The notes under the pieces: generated by a model | Database searches by the model: none | What the model was told of the DNA's origin: nothing | What the model saw: only the letters and a program-made list of their open reading frames with translations | Position numbers and translations under genes: made by a program | DNA from: Ectocarpus siliculosus | Lineage: Eukaryota; Sar; Phaeophyceae; Ectocarpales; Ectocarpaceae | DNA: 64,000 bases | Direction: 5' to 3' | NCBI GenBank assembly: GCA_000310025.1 | Contig: FN649752.1 | Location: 2,000,473 to 2,064,472, forward strand | In this document: piece after piece, positions 37,970 to 49,214 of the stretch | How the letters are laid out: every line of letters starts with the position of its first letter | Numbering within the stretch: position 1 is the first letter of the stretch

Positions 37970-39010
37970 CTTCCTGAGTGACCGTTGTTGTACACAACAT
38001 GCGGCTGCTGCTGTACACATACGTACTTGCGGTTGCTGCAGTATATGCTCGGAATGTGCTGAAAAGAAAGGTCGTAAGGTTATCGTCTCTGTTGCTTTGG
38101 GCTGCACGCGTTGCTCGCGTAGGCGATGCGCGTCTCCTACTTTTTTCCAGTGTCGTTGTCGGCAGCACAGTTAGTTCAAGAGACAAACAACAACAGACGG
38201 TCCGCCTTTTTTTGTTTTGCTGCATGCATGGGTGGTATGCATCGGCACGCGTGTTGCTTCCTTGCCTTGAGTCTGCTGCGTAGTCGTAATTTGAGCGATA
38301 AGTAAGGTAGATGGCAGCACAATCTTAGATACTACGTAGTGAGGTATGATAACCAACAGCTCGTTCGTGCAGCGGTGCGCATCTATGGCGGACGGCAAGC
38401 GTATTGCGATAATAGTTCGTCCGTGGTGCTATCGTGCTCTTTTTAGTTCTCACTTCCTACAACAAGATAGTCCACAGCTCGCACACGGCGACTGACTATA
38501 TTTGTTTGTTGTTGTGCTTGTTTGCTGTTGCTGAGCCGACATCGGATATCGCCGTTCGATACACAACGTGACATCATGTGTGACAGCCTGCGGTGGGCCA
38601 GAGGGACGAGAGTGAGTGTCTTCTCGAGAGAGTCAATGCCTTCTCTTCTCGAGAGAGTCAATGCCTTGTCTTCTCTCCGCTCTCTTCTTTTTGTCTACCT
38701 CTCTTTCTCTCTCTCTCGCCTTTCGCCGGTAGGGTCCCAACAACATCGAACGTCAACCAACCGCAGTCGTTTCACTTTTTGCTTAGTAAAAGGCTACCCG
38801 TGCATCCGGCTGCTGCATGTGAAGCGATGGGCGTTATGCCAAGCAATGGACTTGGGCCCTACCTAATATTTGCTCCATATGTAGTGCTATGTGAGAGTTT
38901 CCAGCGGTCCGGAGCGAGCGGCGACGGTGCTTTTCTTCTATGCGCTCTTTTGCCTCCTCCCTGAAGCCTGTCGCGTCTGGCTCGTTTGTTCTCGCTTCTT
39001 TCTTTCTTTT
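37970..39010 (+). repeat. repeat C, copy 2
   Basis: Partner of 36300-37380, same orientation, about 1.65 kb apart. It lacks the telomeric tract and instead has a short tandem duplication of CTCGAGAGAGTCAATGCCTT at about 38625-38665. Confidence 0.75.
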
Positions 39011-39139
39011 GTTTTTCATGCTTTGTTTTTTGGGGTCCCCCGGTTCCTGTGTGCTCATCGGGCGTCTTCTTGGTGTCTACCTTGATTGTTGCCCGCTGCA
39101 AAAATCGAAAGCTTCAGACAGGCAACGCGACGATACTCG

Positions 39140-39570
39140 TCGAGATGCCATACACAATGAATTCATTGCTAATCTGTCTCAGACTCTTTTCTATGATGGA
39201 GATGGATTCGTTGTGTCATATTAAGAAGAATAAAAATAAAAAAACATCCTGTCGTTACTCTATCGATACCTCACACCCACCCCTACTCACGCCGACGCAG
39301 ACACAGACAGGCAGACTGAGCTCCTTCGCCTGTGCTGTATCTGTTGTTCGTGCGTGCTGAAAAATGGTACATACAGCAGCAGCTTACAGCAGCAGGAGCT
39401 GCTTTTTGCTTGTTTGTACAGCTTTTCCTGCAGGGATGGCTCTTGTTGTGCGGCAAGTTGCATTGTTTGTTGTTGATGCGGACGAGAGGACGAGAGTGGT
39501 AGGCAAAAGCAGTACGTACCGTGTTAAAGGGACAGACAGAGTGCCTACCGTGTGTACAAGGGAAGACAGT
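39140..39570 (+). repeat. repeat B, copy 2
   Basis: Same landmarks as 34714-35240 but without the inserted repeat A piece. At 39220-39245 it passes through an A-rich stretch (AATAAAAATAAAAAAAC). Confidence 0.75.
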
Positions 39571-39910
39571 GTGTATGTAGACGTTGCATTTCGTGTTTCC
39601 CGAGGATCGGATGTATGTGTTGCTTTTTATTGCGTACCCGCGTCCATCACGACCATTATTGCGTAGTGTGTCGGCTAATTAAGGTCCTTCCCGTTCGTGG
39701 TGTCAGCACACGCGCAACACGCGACTAAAATAAAAATAAAAAGCTTGGGACTAGCAACGCCGACGATATTCGTCGGCTTGCTTTCAACAATGCTGTATTA
39801 GCAACTCTATTTTCAACTTCATGCCCATGCACACTTCACGCAGAGCTCTCTAAACGAGGAGGAAAAGAGCACACACAACGAGTACTTGCATCGTTTTCAA
39901 TCCTCGCCCT
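39571..39910. other. IQUB 3' flank, no gene; hairpin at 39759-39777
   Basis: Non-coding. GCCGACGATATTCGTCGGC at 39759-39777 is an inverted repeat with 8-base arms. A related CGACGATACTCGTCG occurs at about 39128, so it belongs to the repeat B neighbourhood and is not a dedicated terminator. Confidence 0.5.
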
Positions 39911-42900
39911 TCACTTGCATGAGACCACCCCTGTCAAGCCCACCATCCCCTCGTCCGTAAGCTTCCCGTACTTGGGCGGCACTCGAATGAACCGCGAGGC
40001 CTCCGGGTTGAAGTCCGGGGTCTCCGCGAACCGCAAGAACAGGTTGCGGATGCGCTGCCGGAGCGGCCGCAGGCTGGCCTCCCCCCGCCCCCGGCTCAAC
40101 AGGTCCGCCTCCCTGTCGACCAGCTCCGCGATGTCCCGGGTCAGCCGGCAGTCGAACTCGCTGACGGTCCACTTTAGGTGCAAGAGGACGTCTAGGCGCT
40201 CTTCGACGCTCAGGAGTGGGGCCTCGAGGGCTTCGTACATGTCCTTGAGTCGATCGATCGGGCAGCGGTCGGGCGGCACGACGCGAAACGACGTTAGGCT
40301 ACGAAAGCAGACGGTGAAATGATTAGACACGCTGTTACAGTAAATGGCATTTTTTTTTGTCGTTGAATCTTGCGTGCCACAGGCGGCGTACTGAGTGTTG
40401 TGAATAAGTGGCTCTCTTGTCGGCAACAAAGTACTAGCAAAGTAAAGGTTAGGGTCAGGTCGTACTCACGTGATCCGCTGGTGTCTCCCTTGTTTTCTCT
40501 GCATATTTCGTTTGATCCAACCCTTTCAACAAGGTGCATCTCCTATCTGGACAGGCACGCCAATGTTGGGACGCCATCCAGTAGTCACCGCAACCACAAG
40601 CCCTTTCAGGATTATTTCACCTTACGGTTGACGCGATCAATGTCTCGACATGTGTTTGGGTGCAACACAACCACAGAAATTACCTGAAGGTCTCGTGCTC
40701 GGTTCGTCCAAGGCGTGTGGATCTCTGACACCTCGCCGTCACCCATCTCCCACTGTTTCGAGGCCGACATGAGCTCCAGCATGCGCCTCGTACGGCGTTC
40801 CTGCCGAGGATAGTTAGTGGGTCGAGTTGGAAGTATGCGGTACGTGAGGTAAGGGCCCGGGGACGGGGCTGGTGGGGGGCTGATATGAAGCAGCCTTGGA
40901 TTTGATTCAATGGGAACGTCTTGTGCGCTGCGTGTGGGTTTGAACGAGTGTGCAGGGGTGCGTGATTGGGCGGGGGTACGCGGATCAGATTTTTTTGAAG
41001 AACGACCCAAAAGCGGAAACGGACGCATGCCGTAGCCGGCTCGACGAACTCGTCAAGGAATACCGTTGTCGTTCAGTATTGGTGGTCGGCGGAGGTAGAT
41101 ACCTTCATCCGCGCATATGTAGGTCAGGCTAGAGGACAGACGGGGGTTGCTGCAATAGAACGTGCGCGAGCGTAGCGAGTGCACGCTCCATTATCCGCCT
41201 GGAGACCTTCTTTTGACCACGTACTGATGTACCGAATGCGCACCTTGCCCTCGTGCGCCGCCGTGATCTTGAGGCGGTCGATGGTCTGCAGCAGCCTCGT
41301 CTCCTTGTGCAAGAGCTCCCGCAGCGCCAGCTTCCGCCGCTCCCCGACCTCCGCTTGCTTGATGCTCTTGGTCTCCGCCTCCCTCCACTGGTCGAGCTCG
41401 TTGTAGAGGACCTGATGCGATACCCGGAGAGGGTTCGACGGAGTTGTGGCGTGATCTGGCCGCGTTTGTTGCTCGAGAGAATGACGGCTGGCCGTACCGC
41501 GATGGTTGGTCAACGTGAAGAGAAACTGGCAAGGCACGATGTGTCAGCTCCCTTGAGTGTATACAGTAAGCTGGAACGGAAAGTTAAAGCAGGCCATAAG
41601 CCCCGGGTTGCTCCACCAGCAGCGATGTGATGTGGTACGACCGTGAACGTGCTGCTTCATCCACCTCTCTACGTGTACGTAGAGCTGCGAAGGTGGCACT
41701 GATTCGAGAGTGATGTCGAGAGAAAGACTGAACGTTGCAAGAGCGGTGCAAGCATACCCCTGTCTTGCCCCACCCGTTTGTCTAGCCGACACTCTTGATT
41801 TAATGTCCGGCGCCCACAGTGGCAGAGCAATAAAGGCGATTGAAGGCAAATCACTTCATCTCTAGAGCAAACACTCAGGTGAAACCGCTTCCTTGCATTG
41901 ATCTCCTCACACACGCTACAAATTGTTTATGTGGAGAACCTAAGGGATGGAGCGTCTGCGTGACATGCACCGGTGCAGCTTCTCCCGTGTCGCTTATCCC
42001 AACCACGACGCGTCCACCACAATCTACCCCCAGCCGGATGCCTTCTTCGGAGCATATTCTCCCTATCCCCGGTGTCCCCTCCCTCACCGAGCCAATGCCC
42101 CCGGCCGCAACCAACAGCCAACCTGCCGCTGCCTGTATCCCACCTCAAAGTCTTGGACGGTGCTCGGGTTCATGCGCCGCTGCATCTCCCGCTGCTTCTC
42201 TTGGGTCCTCTTGCCCTCCTCCTCTGCCACCTCTTCCATCTCCTTCTCCTCAAGGGCCCACTTTTCTTCCCGCCGACACCAGACACGGCTGCCGACCAGT
42301 CGAGCGCGGACACGTCGCGTCAGAATCGAGGGGGCCATACAAATACCATTTCCCCCAATTTACGCCTTGCTTCGCTCTAAAGAAAGCATTGAAACAAAAC
42401 CTTTTGGATGTGTCTCGATTGAGCGACATGGTCGATCCGCAGATGTGTTGACGCATATGCATCACAAACGGGCTAGACTAGGCTGTACCTGCGCGCAGAG
42501 AATCCCCGCCAAAAGCGCTGTATTGTGACGGTTTTTCGCTCTCGCACTCTCCAATACTCGCCGGCAGTCCGATACTCGCCCGCGATCTTGAAGGTGTCGC
42601 ACCCGTCGTCGAGGTGCATGTCCTTGCGGGCCATCTATTGGGTCAGGAGAACAGGCGAGCGAAAGAGGGTTATTCAGTTTTTCATCGGTGGCAAGGTAGG
42701 GTGGGAGTAAGTCCCGAGAAGGAACGTAGACATGTACAGTAGCAACGCTACACGATAGTAGGATCAGGATGTGACGGCCTTGTTCGCGCAACGCGAAAAG
42801 TACATCGAGAACGCTGAAACACACTGTCATCATTGGGGGCATTGGGGGCTGCCTGCAACGTATCTACGTGTGAGGTACCAGTTGTACCGTGTGCACCATC

Positions 42901-44903
42901 TTCGTCGACGAGGCGAGAACGCATGCTACCTGACCAAGAGGGTTGTGCCGAAGATATCCTTGTTCACTGCAGCTGTGAAAATGCGTCTTTAAGCTCATTC
43001 CGCGGTACCAGCAAAAATCCCAGCTATGGATACGGCTCTTCCGAAGTCATCTGCTGAGATGGGGGAGTTGGCAGCCATGCGACTACCCCGCGGGGGCCCT
43101 TTCCCTTCGGTGATACACTCTCTCTTTCTCTTCCGAGACCTCCTTGCCCAATATCAACAACACTATTACCAGCCCCAACAAGAAGACGAATTCTGCCACC
43201 ACCTGGGTCCCCTTCTAGCGAGGGTAGACCGTGTCCTTAGACGTCCACGTTCCGGTATACATGACCCCATCGCCTAGCACAGACCGCTCTAGTACGACTA
43301 TCTCCACTACTGCTCGAAATATGCCCCCAAGAGACATTGTAACTCTCCCCTTCTCGCGACGTACAGTCAGATGCACAAGATGGCCACCAAAACGTAATGT
43401 TGAACCTGCTACCGGTGACCACTGCATGTTTTGCGGGAACCAGTAGAGAATGGGAATATCCAGTAGAACAAAAAACATCCACGGATGGACGAGTCTACAT
43501 TTTCCGCAGGGGTTTCGAAAGCAAATGAGACGACCATTATTTTCTATGCATACGATACATGGGATTTTTTTTTTTTTTAATATGACACAACAAATCCATC
43601 TCTATCATTGAAAATAGTCAGAGACAGATTAGCAATGAATTCATAGCGTCAGAAAAAGCTACCGGTATGTCTACGATTTCCCAGACAGCATATAGGGACA
43701 TCTCCAGGACATCTCCCTATATTGTTTTTTTATGCGAAGTAAAAATAAAACACAAAGAACAAGTATTTCGTAGAGAAGTTTTTTTTCGTGAAGTACCCTG
43801 CCCAGCCGTACCATGGTATTTTGAGCAAGTTATTTGTTCACCTGCGTACCACACTCGTTTGTCGTCTGCATGGTTGTCGTTTTGATCTTACACGTCTGCG
43901 TGTCCCGAGTGCGAAGGTGATCGGTGTTCTTCACAGGGCGCTCTCGTTGCCCGAACTGGGTCGACGCGTGGTGAAACAATCTGCCAGTGCCCCTATGCCG
44001 GTAACCTCCCTGAAACACTTTTGTCCCCTCGAACCGCTCGAGTTTGATGGACATCTCCTTCACCTCCCCTTCGACGAGCACCTTAACCGCGATCTCCTCC
44101 GGCATACGATACATGGGGTCGCAGTACTCAGGCCAGGTTGGCGCCGGCGGCACGGATGGGGCCCGGCTGGGCGCAGTTCTACCGACACCACCTGCACTAT
44201 TGCCAGCGTTTCCGACCCTAGCGCCTCTTGCGTCCATTGCTGGCGATGTGTGCTGCTGTTGCTGCTGTTGCAGCAGTTGCTGCTGCTGCGGTGACAGCGG
44301 GGCATCAGATTTTCCTCTGCCCATCTGATCGACGACCATCACATCGTCGGTTGTTGCTCTTTCTGCATTTTTCTCTTGGTCCTTGCCCTCAGTAGTACTA
44401 GAAGTTGTTTGGTCGGCAGTATGTGCTGGTTCACCATCCTGGTCGTCGCCCAGGTCGGCACCGACATGTCCACCATCGGTCGTGTCCTGCTGCCCCGTGA
44501 CGTTTGCCGTCTTGCCCCCCATGTCTTCGGCACCGTGGGGAATCAAACCGGCATCATCCTTGGACTCCGCTTGTGCACCCGTTGAACCAAATTCATCGCC
44601 ATCACCCTCACTTTTGCACTGCTGCTGTTGTTGTGTTTGTTGGGTAAGTTCACACTCACGAGCGTCCGCTGCTTTGCGCTCGGCGCTCGTGACCGGAATG
44701 CCGTCGTCATGTTGGTCTGCTGCTGTGGCCTCCATCGCGGGAAAGGGCCTTTCAAACTGTGGCGCTGTGGTTGGTCTATCCCCGGCTGGATGGCTTGCGT
44801 CGATGGATCGTGCCCTGCCCGTCCAGTGGTGTCGATCAAGCGGCGGCAGACCGAGCGTGCGTCGAGTTGAGACCCGAGAGCAAAAAGCAACCGTTTCACA
44901 CAT
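39911..44903 (-). CDS. IQUB: IQUB-like flagellar protein, IQ motif, no ubiquitin-like domain (6 exons)
   Basis: Minus-strand exons 43842-44903, 42489-42634, 42144-42288, 41244-41411, 40684-40800 and 39911-40243 (stop TGA) join in consistent phases and give 656 residues. The protein follows animal IQUB (IQ motif and ubiquitin-like domain-containing) in order: GGYRHRGTGRLFHHASTQ with RDTQT, an IQ motif TVTIQRFWRGFSAR, RRMNPSTVQDFEVLYNELDQ, RRKLALRELLHKETRLLQTI and EERLDVLLHLKWTV. Animal IQUB belongs to the radial spoke machinery of motile cilia, which fits an organism with flagellate gametes or spores. Two differences stand out. The first roughly 240 residues are Gln/Asp/Gly-rich with no visible ubiquitin-like fold, and the roughly 170-residue C-terminal part of human IQUB is missing. 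The start is ATG at 44903; a second in-frame ATG at 44735 is also possible. A further 3' exon cannot be excluded. Confidence 0.88.
43560..43655 (-). repeat. reverse, A-tailed fragment of repeat B in IQUB intron 1
   Basis: The reverse complement reads GCTATGAATTCATTGCTAAT, then CTGTCTC and GTTGTGTCATATTA, and ends in a run of A. It matches 39157-39235. The A run at the same boundary in both places suggests a retroposed 3' end. Confidence 0.6.
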
Positions 44904-47600
44904 GCGGCGGAATTAAATGCGGTGCGATTAACGTCCAGACGTCAGATGTCCAAACGTCACGATTCACGCTCCACCCGCCACGGCTACCACCTACTTTATC
45001 GTTCGCACAGCAAGGAATGTGAAAGGGAAGCACAATCCTACGATCCTACAACCAACAACCTCAGCCTGTGTGTTGAGGGTTAAGCTAGAGAAACAATGGT
45101 ACACTCAGGAAATCTACAGTTTTGCCTTCAGTGGTGCGCATCGGATGAAGGCGGAGAAACCGCTGCCGCTCTGCGGATCACAACAGCGGTACCACGAATG
45201 TTCGGCGAACTTTCCACCAGGGGCACCTCAACGTTGGCGGGAAAGGGCGGTCGTTGTGCTCTCCCTCATTTCCCCGAGCCAGACAGAGTATATACCACTT
45301 TACACTCTACACCCACACACAAGCACACACACCGAAGTGTCCGCACCCCAGTTCTCGGGCCCCGTGGCTTACCCTGGCGGCGAATCTATTGACTGATTGA
45401 TGTGTGCGGCAAAATTGCGGGGAACGAACTAAGCTACCGCCGTTCTTGCAGGTATGCGCTGATGTCGATCTTCCATGTGCTCGCCGATTGCGTTATGAGC
45501 GGTGACAAACTATCTGCTACTGTTGTTGTTGTTGCTGCTGCTGCGTGTGTCTTCGCTGCGACTGTAGCACATTATCCTGCATCGCAACCCATTCTGGACA
45601 TCTTCAGCCTCATCTAAACTTGTGGCGAAACGCACTGGCTCTACACGTATCAATCCTCCCTGACATCTGCCATTCAATGCCATCCGATCCTTGGTTCTTC
45701 GTGCGCACACCTATAGCACACGGACGCAAAAATCACAGGAAGCCCGTATGAGATTATTCTCAGCGAGGGTGAGTGCGGTGAAGCTTGAATTCCTTATGCA
45801 ACCGAGGGTTGCGTGGTGTCTGTGGTTTTGCTGAACTCCGGAATTTATTCTGATGTTTCCACGCCCTTGTGTTCCACGACTTCGGAGAAACCCGGGTGAT
45901 TACGCCAGCCCGAACAAAGCCACCGACAGCGCAGTAGATTATCTGCGCCAGCTACTGTTCTAGGTACACCGGGGATGAGATACAATCCCAGCTACACCCA
46001 CGAATGTACCTGATGTGGGGCTATCCCCGATGTGGGGCAGATATCCTTTCCAGATCTAGTCTACTGCCTACCGGCTGCGTAAGATCAAACGCAAGATACC
46101 ACGGGGGGAGAGGGTACATACCGCACCCTCAGCATGTGATCAATCCGGTTCCGTGTGCGCGGGGGAGAGCAGAGAAAACGCGCGCGGGAGCCGATGCTAA
46201 CGTACTGCCTCGGTGCTGTAGATGTTGTTGTGATTGCGGTGTGTATGGTTCCCCGTATCGGGAGTGAAACGAGGTTCGTCTGCTGTGTGCAACTTTTCGC
46301 TGAAGGGAGAGGGGTTGCACGACTACACCTCCGATCACACCTCCGATCACGGTTCTCTATTTTTAGTACAGAATTGTAATTTGTATCGCGATTTTCATGC
46401 ATTTTTTGCGATAGGGGATGATGGTCCGATTTGCTGAGTTGGCCGTTACATTTGCATCGATTTGGCGCTTCTCTGAGGCGGTTTCCCCTTCTCAGCATCT
46501 TCGCATCTAGCGCTGCAAGCATATTCGCTTGCCGTATGATCTGTTCAGGTATGAGGCAGAGAAGATATACCAGCAGGTATTGCTTGCACAGGTGCATCCT
46601 CTGTGCGGATGGTTGCTACTGTCGGAGACGGCATGCACTGCTGCTGAAAATTTCTCTCTCGCTCCTCATACTACTGCCGTACTGCTGCAGTACAGCAGTA
46701 GTACTACTCCTGTGTTCATCACCCTTTCGTATACCCGCGTCCCCTATCCCGGTCAATCCCACACATGGCTTCAGTGCTGCACCATTCTTGCCGCCGTGCT
46801 TTGTGTGTGTACACGTATGCATGTAAGATCTTGGACCACAGAGACCCATTCTTGTGGGAAAAAATTAATAAATAAATAAAAACAGTCACGTGAGAGGCAG
46901 CTGGCCCGCTGCACCTGCGCGAAGCGTGTCCCAATGTTTGATACAGATAGCGCCCGCAGTCAAAAAAAAATCTGTAGATAAAAGGCTCAATGTTTTACGG
47001 AAAATATGAAAAAAGGGCTGAGAAACAAAGCTCAATCTCGGCAACAACGTAAGAAATGTCCCAGTAAGAAACATGATTGGGCGATAACCCAAGACAACAG
47101 AAGCAAGGAAGGGGTAGAGGCTGGGGGAGCGTGTCCCACGAAACGTCCCACTGTTGCTGCTGCTGCCATCCTCCCACCCCCTACCTAGCTCATGGCATGT
47201 AACCTATTGGGGTGGGGAGTGGTTATTATTGCGGCGCCCCCATCGCCCCAGCGCCACCGCGGGCTACGCTACACATTGCCGCTGTACTGCTGTTCTCCCA
47301 CAACCCCCAATGTTCGCCACACACCCAGGTGTCGGTTTTTTGCTACATGAAGGCTTGGCGTGTTGTTGTTTTCTTCGCCATCAGAAATAAGAAATTATGA
47401 AGAAATGAGAACCAGCAGGAGGCGACAGGCCAAATGAATGTGAAATCTGTTTTTAAGAAAATGGCCGACTTTGGCTGGTCCTTCTGCCCAGAATAAGAAA
47501 TTGAGGGTCGACCCGGTTTTGACGTTTCTTATCCCCGGGCGCTATCAGTACTCCGTGGTAGCGCCCCAAACGTAGATTTTTGACAGGCCATATGGCACGC
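44904..47600. other. upstream of IQUB, no gene supported
   Basis: Contains the IQUB promoter region and scattered short open frames without conserved motifs or paired splice sites. A short hydrophobic plus-strand frame at 45402-45617 has no relatives that I recognise. Confidence 0.45.
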
Positions 47601-48097
47601 CACTCTCTACGACACATTCCATGGTGAGAGCTCTCTACAGCAGAACCGGGTCGCGCAAAGCTAGCCGGGTTTCATTGCCGTCATTTGTCCTGAGCCAGGA
47701 TAGATTTCGCACCCAGCTAGCTGTTGAAAAAAAACAGAAACCCCGCGTTTCGTTCTGGGATAGAATAGTCCAGCACAAGATGTGGTGTCCGACAAGTTCG
47801 GAGGAAATTACCTTAGCCCGCTTGGGGTCTGTCCTCCCATATCGTGCGGACGCGCCTCTCCCTATTGCAACGGATACAAGTATGCTCTTCTGTTCTTGTT
47901 TTCACGTGCACCCACACTCAATGATCGCCCCCGCCTGCCCAGAACGCTGACCGCGAGCTCCCGAGCCTGCTCTTCTTCCTGTCCAAGGAATATCACTTGC
48001 TGGCGTGCGGCACTTTGCCACGAGTCCATGTCGGCGGGTGTCCCTGTGGACTACGATGTCTGGAAGGTGAGATCTAGGGAGGCGCACGCAGAGAGAA

Positions 48098-48155
48098 GGG
48101 GGGGTGGGGGACGTACTCATGTTTTGCATGCCTTCGCGGTTAAACCATTACCGAA
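48098..48155 (-). repeat. dispersed short repeat, reverse copy (copy e)
   Basis: A G tract, then GTACTCATGTTTTGCATGCC and GCGGTTAAACCATT, the reverse complement of copies a and b. The G tract faces a possible plus-strand donor (GTGAGATC) at 48067. Confidence 0.6.
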
Positions 48156-49214
48156 GAGGAAGGATGTTTTCGTCCATCAGACATACTAAGATGATGTTTT
48201 TAGAAAACAAGAATAGAAAAAGGAAGGCGATCCCGACAACGGCATACTACGACGAACGACACACCTGCTTGTGTATATGTGCGAGGAGTGGACAAGGTGT
48301 AGTGTTTGCTTCTGAAGGCAATCTCGTTTGCTCGTATGCACACAGGGAGAGATCTATGCACATCTGTGCACTTCGAAAGCTCGCCTTGCCTTGTTGAAAC
48401 ATAGCAGTATTAGGAGAACACCGCAAGTCCACGGCTATATGCATCACTTTAAGGGAAAATCCAATTCCAACTGATGATGACGTTTGTCTACGTGAAGAAA
48501 CACTTTCTTAATGTGTACAACACATGACCGAGCTAGTCAATGCAGAGGAAATATGTATTTTTTGTACCCGTTGGTCGGAAATGTTCGTGGAAGAGGAAGA
48601 TGACCGTAAGCACATGAGTGGCAAAATTAATGAGTGTGTGAAACTATTTCGTTCCGCGGCACGTGCTGTGCACGACGAGCGTCAAGATCTAGCAATGATC
48701 GTTCACCTACTACCTGCATTTCATGTACGTCGAATGTTTTGCTACTCACTGGTTCGGTCTTCTCTCTATCCAAACAAACAGTGCGTTTGCCTGAAAATGG
48801 TTTTACAGGTATGGCCAGGGTAGTGCGAAACCCTTCAAATTGCGGCCAACTTTTTTCCTGCTGTCGAGGTTGTGTGTGGGGTGAACCACCGCAGACCCCT
48901 CTGTCGTTCAGCCAGAAATTAGAGCCCTCCTTTGCGTGACCCCTTTATCCGTATCTGAATCCACATTGTGAGCTGATATTTGAGAAAGGGAAAAAGACAA
49001 AGGAAAGAGAGCAAGCACCAACAAAAGACCGCACGGCATGGAGAGGAGAGGGGACATACAAGACGACGAATATATGTCCACACGGATCGGCTGCTGCTAG
49101 GGTGTGAGTAGCGTCTGGGCACGCTCTCCGAATATACCTGCCGTCGGGTGCCAATTCCCATTTAACTCGGCAAGAAAATAAAGGACTGCAACACCGTTGT
49201 GTTTTTTGGGACAG

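Noticed and set aside
43215-43482. Possible exon on either strand inside IQUB intron 1
   Set aside because: Open in several frames on both strands, but the IQUB exons join directly in phase without it and no family motif is seen.
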